DNA of 64,000 nucleotides from Nitrospira sp. (GTDB taxonomy: Bacteria > Nitrospirota > Nitrospiria > Nitrospirales > Nitrospiraceae): positions 1 to 64,000 of the forward strand of contig JAOUMR010000004.1 in the NCBI GenBank assembly GCA_029881435.1, given 5' to 3'. The translations under genes and the position numbers were made by a program. Below are positions 60,301 through 64,000 of the stretch, one piece after another. The notes beneath the pieces are model-generated. The model was not told the origin of the DNA and made no database searches. It saw only the letters and a program-made list of their open reading frames with translations. How positions within the stretch are numbered: position 1 is the stretch's first letter; each line of letters starts with the position of its first letter.

Positions 60301-61140
60301 TAGCGACTCGGCGCTCAGCTCCGGATAATAGGGAACTCGGTTTCCATACCGGATGCGTTTGAGGTATCGATTGGCCGATCGGCTGCTGTCGGTGCGATTT
60401 GCCTCGTGGACGTGTGATTGAAGCACCCCGCTCGAATCTTCCGACTTGTAGCCGTAGAACAGGACGTTCCCTTTATCGTCGTGGGACTCGCAGATGAGCC
60501 AACTGAAGATATGGGTCGGATCGGCTGGATCGCTGATCCGGCTCTCGCCCGTCTTGCCGTACCAGGTGGTGATATTGTCTTTGGAAATGGAACGCCAATA
60601 GACATCCGTGGGGTCGGATTGATTGCTCCATCGCTCAATGCGCGCGAAGAGCCCTTCGATGCGCGGACGATAGCGCTTGATACCATAGACCTGGCCCTCG
60701 ACCGTTCGCTCCAGAACGGACTCGGGCACCCATTGCTCATCCCGATTCTGGATCAGAACCGGTACGAGGTCTTCCGCCCCGGACAAGATAAACACGTCCG
60801 AATCCACGGCGTCTAAATATTGAGGGAGGCCCTTGTCGGTTTTGCGGGTAATCGAAGGAAGTGAGAGACTCCAGCCGAAGCCGAACGGCCCGTTGCCGGC
60901 GCCGGAATCATAGGAGAGTGAAAGTTGTGGGCCAAAACCGGAGCGGCCAGGCGAGGTCGCAATCGGCACCGACATCGAGCCTGTTCCGGTGACAGGATTC
61001 GCAGCGAACTTCTCCCCCATGCCACGGATGGCCCCGCCCCCTTTGGGCAGGGAGATGGTAGGTGGAGTCACCTGGAAGGATTTCTCAGCAGGCTCTTTGC
61101 CGTTGGACTTGCTCTCTTGAGCCTCAGGCACGTCAGCCAC
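53425..61140 (-). CDS. Fused TcB-TcC Tc toxin component (SpvB / FG-GAP / Rhs-repeat protein with hypervariable C-terminus)
   Basis: ISLPKGGGAIRGMGEKFAANPVTGTGSMSVPIATSPGRSGFGPQLSLSYDSGAGNGPFGFGWSLSLPSITRKTDKGLPQY (SpvB); FVDLDGDGHADVLI and YLADLSGDGLTDLVRI (FG-GAP); YD-type Rhs repeats; Rhs core end GRWVSPDPAGLADGNNLYAYARNNPVLFYDPTG. GTG start. Confidence 0.95.
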   Translation of the reverse strand: MADVPEAQESKSNGKEPAEKSFQVTPPTISLPKGGGAIRGMGEKFAANPVTGTGSMSVPIATSPGRSGFGPQLSLSYDSGAGNGPFGFGWSLSLPSITRKTDKGLPQYLDAVDSDVFILSGAEDLVPVLIQNRDEQWVPESVLERTVEGQVYGIKRYRPRIEGLFARIERWSNQSDPTDVYWRSISKDNITTWYGKTGESRISDPADPTHIFSWLICESHDDKGNVLFYGYKSEDSSGVLQSHVHEANRTDSSRSANRYLKRIRYGNRVPYYPELSAESLWPEPPGAQLEDGSEHWLFEAVFDYDDHDPDAPTPAEANHWPVRQDPFSSYRAGFEVRTYRLCQRVLMFHHFPGEPNVEANCLVRSTDFTYSHEQDPTSARNPVYTFLREVTQAGYQRENGGYRQRNLPPVAFEYTEPIVQDLVEEVDAESLENLPIGLDGTAYQWTDLHGEGIPGILTEQGGAWFYKRNWSPIPDQLPDGSEVVKAKFAALETVAVTPNVALGGAQFMDLAGDGQPDLVTLDGPMPGLYEHDHAEGWEPFRPFTAWLNRNMQDPNLKFVDLDGDGHADVLITEDEALVWHPSLAEEGFGPAQRVAQAFDEEKGPRLVFNDGTQSIYLADLSGDGLTDLVRIRNGEVCYWPNLGYGKFGAKVTMDHAPWFDYQDQFDHKRIRLADIDGTGTTDIIYLHRDGVRLYFNQSGNSWSEATILDLFPQVDDVVSIVPTDLLGNGTACLVWSSPLAGDAQQPMRYVNLMGPHKPHLLVRAVNNLGAETHVTYAPSTKFYLLDKQAGAPWITKLPFPVHVVERVETYDRISGNRFVTRYSYHHGYFDGEEREFRGFGRVDQLDTEEFAALTADSTLPPASNIDQASHVPSVLTKTWFHTGVHIDREHISNVFAGLLDEQDTGEYYREPGLTDQEAKRLLLDDTVLPLGLTLEEEREACRSLKGAMLRQEVYALDGTEKEAHPYVVTEQNFTIRMLQPEGTNRYAVFFTHAREALTYQYERNPDDPRVGHALTLEVDEFGNVIKSAAVGYGRRRPDSTLSAEDQAKQAQILITYSENTFTNTIELDDAYRTPLPAEMRSYELTGLELPTDQNRFSLDDVREAGTNSISLPYEEEPSAGQQRRLIEHVRTLYRPNDLGLSQNNPVSLLALGRVESLALSGEAYKLALTPGLIEKTFNSKVTDQILQEEGRYAHSEGDHNWWIPSGRTFFSPNTNDDPATELAQAMEHFFVVRRVRDPFHRADFSTESVVEYDQHDLLVVHTRDALGNVSGARHDYRVLQPDLLTDPNGNRSEVAFDTLGMVVGTAIMGKETENKGDSLVGFNSDLDETTILDHLNDPLAQPHAILQGATTRLVYDLFAYSRTKDQPEPQPAVVYALARETHQADLAVGAQTKVQHSFSYSDGFGREIQKKIQAEPGPLVEGGPEVNPRWVGSGWAVFNNKGKPVRQYEPFFSKRQRPDGTLFSDHRFEFGITVGVSPVLFYDPLQRVVATLNPNHTWQKTVFDPWRQETWDVNDTLLLNPVDDLSVVDYFRRLDQDEYLPTWHSARINGALGVREQAAAQKTEAHANTPAVAHMDSLGRTFLTITHNRVARGGGPFTDEFYRTSLVYDIEGNQREVIDANDRAVMRYDYDLLGTPIHSISMDAGERWMLNDVAGQPMRAWDARGHEFRTEYDQLHRPVRQFVRGSDVAQSDPRVLNRDVLFGKVEYGEGQADDIALNLRTRAFRSYDNAGVVSSDAYDFKGNLLRGSRQLAADYKGVPDWSGAVALEPQVFSSSTTYDALNRPISLISPDSSEIQPTYNEANLLEKVQAQLRGAAEWTSFVEDIDYNAKGQRESIRYGNGVETTYDYDPKTFRLINLKTTRDSNGDLQNLSYTYDPTGNITHIRDDAQQTIYFRNRRVEPSNDYLYDATYQLIEATGREHLGQNGGVPNALTAPDAFNGFHTGLLHPGDGNAMGLYRESYVYDAVGNFLSMQHRGTDPSHPGWTRAYFYEAISLIEDGTDGASLKTNNRLSSTTVSANNPIVERYLHDAHGNMIRMPHLGGADFGRNMHWDYRDQLRQTDLGGGGTAYYVYDAAGQRTRKIWEKAPGLIEERMYLGGFEIFRRHDGAGAITLERETLHITDDKRRIALVENKTIDITSPLTPHTSLVRYQLNNHLGSACVELNEAGEIISYEEYFPYGSSSYQAVNAAIHAAAKRYRYTGKEKDEETGLTYHGMRYCAVWLGRWVSPDPAGLADGNNLYAYARNNPVLFYDPTGTTTLSDIPENIRPPDDTGTPLKIGFTLSVKLENGVFQGQYTGTGGSDAWLPADSPEKIQWWSDVAGREDAKKWMVGYLSLFVGVFAAAEFGGAAGIKWFGEEVFSEATGIPVSPRDLLDATYAIRAFDVSTVFHVMYAGKRDLLKAFSFADDFMRDEERAGEALKAFDAAVQEVVAKAPEVSLRDAAEGVLRTMETKHGFGGVLTLEERGLSPVEFAKKLTERLAINDPYFKIYPHSELGHRVQMWALGYELDRNPGAFGRATVAELQAAIGNAGVLLENNKIWVTIFDRAEPYTPSSPEWWGWSSDVLCRLWKIQ

Positions 61141-61235
61141 CTTACTCGGATCACTGCGCGTGACATTGCTGAATGCCTTGGTGAGAGCGCATCCAGAATG
61201 GGTACCGACTCTACCAACGTGGAACCAGGATGCCT

Positions 61236-61253
61236 ACTAGGGGTAACCCTAGT
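61236..61253. promoter_or_regulatory. Perfect dyad upstream of tcBC (candidate operator)
   Basis: actaggg-gtaa-ccctagt, 7-bp arms, about 96 nt upstream of the tcBC GTG. Confidence 0.4.
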
Positions 61254-61316
61254 TTTTAACCATGAGGATACGAAACATGTGTGGTATGGATCGCGGTGTA
61301 TCTAATTGTGGTCTAT

Positions 61317-61336
61317 CTGAATCTAAGAAGATTCAG
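61317..61336. repeat. Inverted repeat between mtnA and tcBC
   Basis: ctgaatct-aaga-agattcag, 8-bp perfect arms. Confidence 0.5.
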
Positions 61337-61425
61337 CGTGCAGGGAAGGAAGCAAGTGGGATGGCGTCTCACGTTAGAAGAGGTGCTGTAAGACTCCCCT
61401 GCGTGATGAGGAGACTTTTGAATGA

Positions 61426-62460
61426 CTATTTTAATGAAAACTGTGACGCGAGCTCGCCAGGCTTGAACACGCCACGTTCGGTGATGATGCCGGTAATCAG
61501 TTCAGCGGGAGTCACGTCGAAGGCGGGGTTGAAGACTGCTACATCTTTAGGTGCGATTGGATGGCTGCCGTGGATGGTGGTCACCTCCGAGGGGTTGCGT
61601 TGCTCGATCGGAATCTCGTCTCCCGATTTTGTGTTGAGATCGATGGTGGAGTACGGAGCGGCGACGTAGAAGGGAATGTTGTGCGCCTTCGCCAAGACTG
61701 CCACTGAATAGGTGCCGATCTTGTTGGCCACATCCCCATTCGCCGCGATCCGATCTGCGCCGACAATGCAGAGGTGAATCTTTCCCTGCCTCATGAGCGT
61801 ACCGGCCATGTTATCTGTGATCAGCGTGACTGGAATCTGATCTTGCATGAGCTCCCATACCGTGAGGCGAGCACCTTGAAGTACAGGGCGAGTTTCATCT
61901 GCAATCACATTGATTTTCTTACCTTGTTCATATGCAGCTCGAATCACTCCAAGGGCCGTTCCATACCCGGCCGTGGCAAGTGACCCTGCGTTGCAGTGAG
62001 TCAGTACTGTCTGTCCATCCTGGATGAGTTCCGCGCCATGACGCCCCATGGTTTTACAGAGCGAAATATCTTCTTCAAGTATCACCTGAGCTTCGTTTAC
62101 CAGAGCCTGTTTTATAAATGAGATGGGCTGATCTCGCAGCGATTCCAGTTTCTGTCTCATTCGCTCGATTGCCCAAAAGAGATTGACGGCGGTCGGTCTG
62201 GTCGCAGCCAGCTCATCACAGATCTTGAGCACTGCCTGAGCAAACAGGGAATACTCCGTTGCACTGACCGTTTGTGCCCCTAATGCGACACCTAACGCTG
62301 CGGTCACCCCGATTGCCGGAGCTCCTCGAACCTTCAGCGTGCGGATTGCCTCTGCAACGGTCTGGTAATCACGGCAATCGAGAAATTCAACCGATCCTGG
62401 AAGTTTGCTTTGGTCGACTAGACGGACAACACCGTTTTTCCATTCAACAGTGGGAACCAT
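61426..62460 (-). CDS. mtnA: S-methyl-5-thioribose-1-phosphate isomerase
   Basis: Start at [75 protein letters not shown]. Confidence 0.93.
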   Translation of the reverse strand: MVPTVEWKNGVVRLVDQSKLPGSVEFLDCRDYQTVAEAIRTLKVRGAPAIGVTAALGVALGAQTVSATEYSLFAQAVLKICDELAATRPTAVNLFWAIERMRQKLESLRDQPISFIKQALVNEAQVILEEDISLCKTMGRHGAELIQDGQTVLTHCNAGSLATAGYGTALGVIRAAYEQGKKINVIADETRPVLQGARLTVWELMQDQIPVTLITDNMAGTLMRQGKIHLCIVGADRIAANGDVANKIGTYSVAVLAKAHNIPFYVAAPYSTIDLNTKSGDEIPIEQRNPSEVTTIHGSHPIAPKDVAVFNPAFDVTPAELITGIITERGVFKPGELASQFSLK

Positions 62461-62501
62461 GGAGAGATCTTCTAGCGGGAATCGAGCAGGAGTGCAAGCC
62501 T

Positions 62502-63668
62502 TTATCGGCGGCGCCCGCTGATTTCCAATACGGTAAGCATCGCGGCAATTAACCCGGCCTGAATGAGCAGAAGTACGGCTTCCATGGTGCTGGCGTGGCG
62601 GAGTGCCAGTGCGGACAGCCCAAGGCAAATCGTGAAGAGAAAAATCATGGCGACACTCGCCTGTCGCGATCCAAGCGCGCGCTCTAATCGATGGTGTAGA
62701 TGGTCCTTGCCGACATAGTCCAGCCACTCCTTCACGGACCTGACTTTCCCGGTGGCGATACGCTCCACGGTGATATGAATCATGTCATAGATGAGCACAC
62801 CGAAGATCAGCAAGGGATTACTGAAGGACACGATTGGGCTGGAATCCGCCCAATTGCCTTTAATAGCCAGGCAGGCCAGCGTGAATCCAATGAATGTCGA
62901 GCCACCATCACCTAGAAAAATGACGGCAGGTTTTCTCCCTCGAAAATTGTACGGCAGAAATCCGAGACCGGCGCCGATCATGGCGATTGCGAGCCAGCCT
63001 AGTTCTGCTTGATTGGTTTCAAATGCGACCACACCCAGGAAACCAGCCAGCAGAATCGCCAGGCCGGTGGCCAATCCGTCCATCCCATCAAAGAAATTGA
63101 ACGCATTCGTAATGCCGACGATCCAAAACAGCGTTAACAGCATGTTGGCTGCTTCACCGAGCGGGCTCGGTGGAAAGAGCGTGAGAACTTTGCCCGAGGC
63201 GATCACGATGCCAGCGGCCATCAATTGTCCGATTAGTTTTCCAGAGGCCGGTAATTCTCGAATATCGTCGAGCACTCCAATGATCAGGAGGAGAGAGCCG
63301 GCGATCAGAATAGCGATGATCCAGTCTGGGACGATAGAGTTGAGCAAGAGCGAACCGACAAAGCCTGCGTACAACGCAAGACCGCCGATCCGTGGAGTTG
63401 GGAGGACATGGATCTTGCGATCAGCTGGGACATCGACGAGGTTCCATCGATGGCCGATCCTGACCATCAAAGGCGTTAAGGCTCCTGTGCCAAGAAACGC
63501 AAAAAGGAAGACATGCAGCCAGCGCAGACCTTCGAGCTGAAAGATCTCCTGAACTGGTGGGATCGCCAACGCCACTGCCCCCAGTGCTGCACCGGACACC
63601 ACCGGAGTAATCCAGCGCCATGTGGTCGCTGAGAATGGAATCGTCAGTTCTGGTTCAATGGCCTTCAT
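62502..63668 (-). CDS. WecA/MraY-family undecaprenyl-phosphate glycosylphosphotransferase
   Basis: Multiple TMs; [82 protein letters not shown]. Confidence 0.9.
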   Translation of the reverse strand: MKAIEPELTIPFSATTWRWITPVVSGAALGAVALAIPPVQEIFQLEGLRWLHVFLFAFLGTGALTPLMVRIGHRWNLVDVPADRKIHVLPTPRIGGLALYAGFVGSLLLNSIVPDWIIAILIAGSLLLIIGVLDDIRELPASGKLIGQLMAAGIVIASGKVLTLFPPSPLGEAANMLLTLFWIVGITNAFNFFDGMDGLATGLAILLAGFLGVVAFETNQAELGWLAIAMIGAGLGFLPYNFRGRKPAVIFLGDGGSTFIGFTLACLAIKGNWADSSPIVSFSNPLLIFGVLIYDMIHITVERIATGKVRSVKEWLDYVGKDHLHHRLERALGSRQASVAMIFLFTICLGLSALALRHASTMEAVLLLIQAGLIAAMLTVLEISGRRR

Positions 63669-64000
63669 GACCACTCCCAGCGCAGGGCCAGGAGAATCTG
63701 AGCCACGTCTTCATCTGTAAGCGCCGGAAACAATGGAATGGAGAGAGCGGTTCGTTCTGCCTCTTCGGCGGCAGGGAAGCCATCAAGCTCCAAATAGCGA
63801 TGGAGTGTGCGGAATACGGGCTTCCGGCACTGAATCCCCCGCGCCGCAAAGCGTCCGATGACGTCGTGAAGCCCGTCCGCTTTGGAAACGAGCTCTGGAA
63901 GGCGTACCACGAATCGATAGTAGGTGTGTGTGTGGCCTGGGGGGACTAGTGGCTGTATGAGGCTGGTACCGCTCAGTGCCGTTCGATATTCCTCCGCGAG
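63665..64000 (-). CDS. DegT/DnrJ/EryC1-type aminotransferase, C-terminal part (runs off the window)
   Basis: …LAEEYRTALSGTSLIQPLVPPGHTHTYYRFVVRLPELVSKADGLHDVIGRFAARGIQCRKPVFRTLHRYLEL…AERTALSIPLFPALTDEDVAQIL. Confidence 0.8.
   Translation of the reverse strand, partial: LAEEYRTALSGTSLIQPLVPPGHTHTYYRFVVRLPELVSKADGLHDVIGRFAARGIQCRKPVFRTLHRYLELDGFPAAEEAERTALSIPLFPALTDEDVAQILLALRWEWS

Noticed and set aside
54200-61140. Rhs repeats considered as an antibacterial Rhs/T6SS effector
   Set aside because: SpvB plus FG-GAP N-terminus, an adjacent TcA and no PAAR/VgrG or immunity gene fit a TcB-TcC better.
61262-61669. Plus-strand 135-aa ORF between tcBC and mtnA
   Set aside because: Mostly antisense to mtnA; no family resemblance.
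1-64000. CRISPR arrays, tRNA/rRNA genes, integrases or intact transposases
   Set aside because: None recognised on reading both strands; no regularly spaced repeats beyond those listed.

Overview
The 64 kb window is chromosomal DNA from a moderately GC-rich Gram-negative-type bacterium. Gene content suggests a Nitrospira-like lineage, but this is inference only; no database search was possible. About two-thirds is ordinary housekeeping content: two pilT-type ATPases, bioF-like, mltD-like, serA, hisZ, dnaB, pilA, an ABC transporter, ilvD, a DnaJ-family gene, a TtuA/Ncs6-like thiolase, an HtrA protease, an EF-G paralog, radC, rsmD, coaD, an aspartate-type aminotransferase, purD, purH, a B12-binding radical SAM gene, mtnA and a WecA/MraY-like transferase. 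No tRNA, rRNA, CRISPR array or intact transposase was recognised. The striking element is at 43.5-61.1 kb: a complete two-gene Tc (toxin complex) locus on the minus strand. It has a fused TcB-TcC (SpvB/FG-GAP/Rhs, about 2571 aa) followed by a TcA of about 3127 aa. The TcA carries an N-terminal peptidoglycan-binding-like domain. The TcC hypervariable C-terminus is about 316 aa, of unrecognised family and net acidic by manual count. Between the two genes lies the decayed 5' end of a second tcA, with mostly synonymous divergence, plus a duplicated 60-nt leader containing an inverted repeat. Smaller observations include a radical SAM gene with AGG where ATG is expected, an in-frame amber stop splitting a secreted protein, a sigma-54-type promoter upstream of pilA, and a 57-aa zinc-ribbon gene missing from the ORF track.
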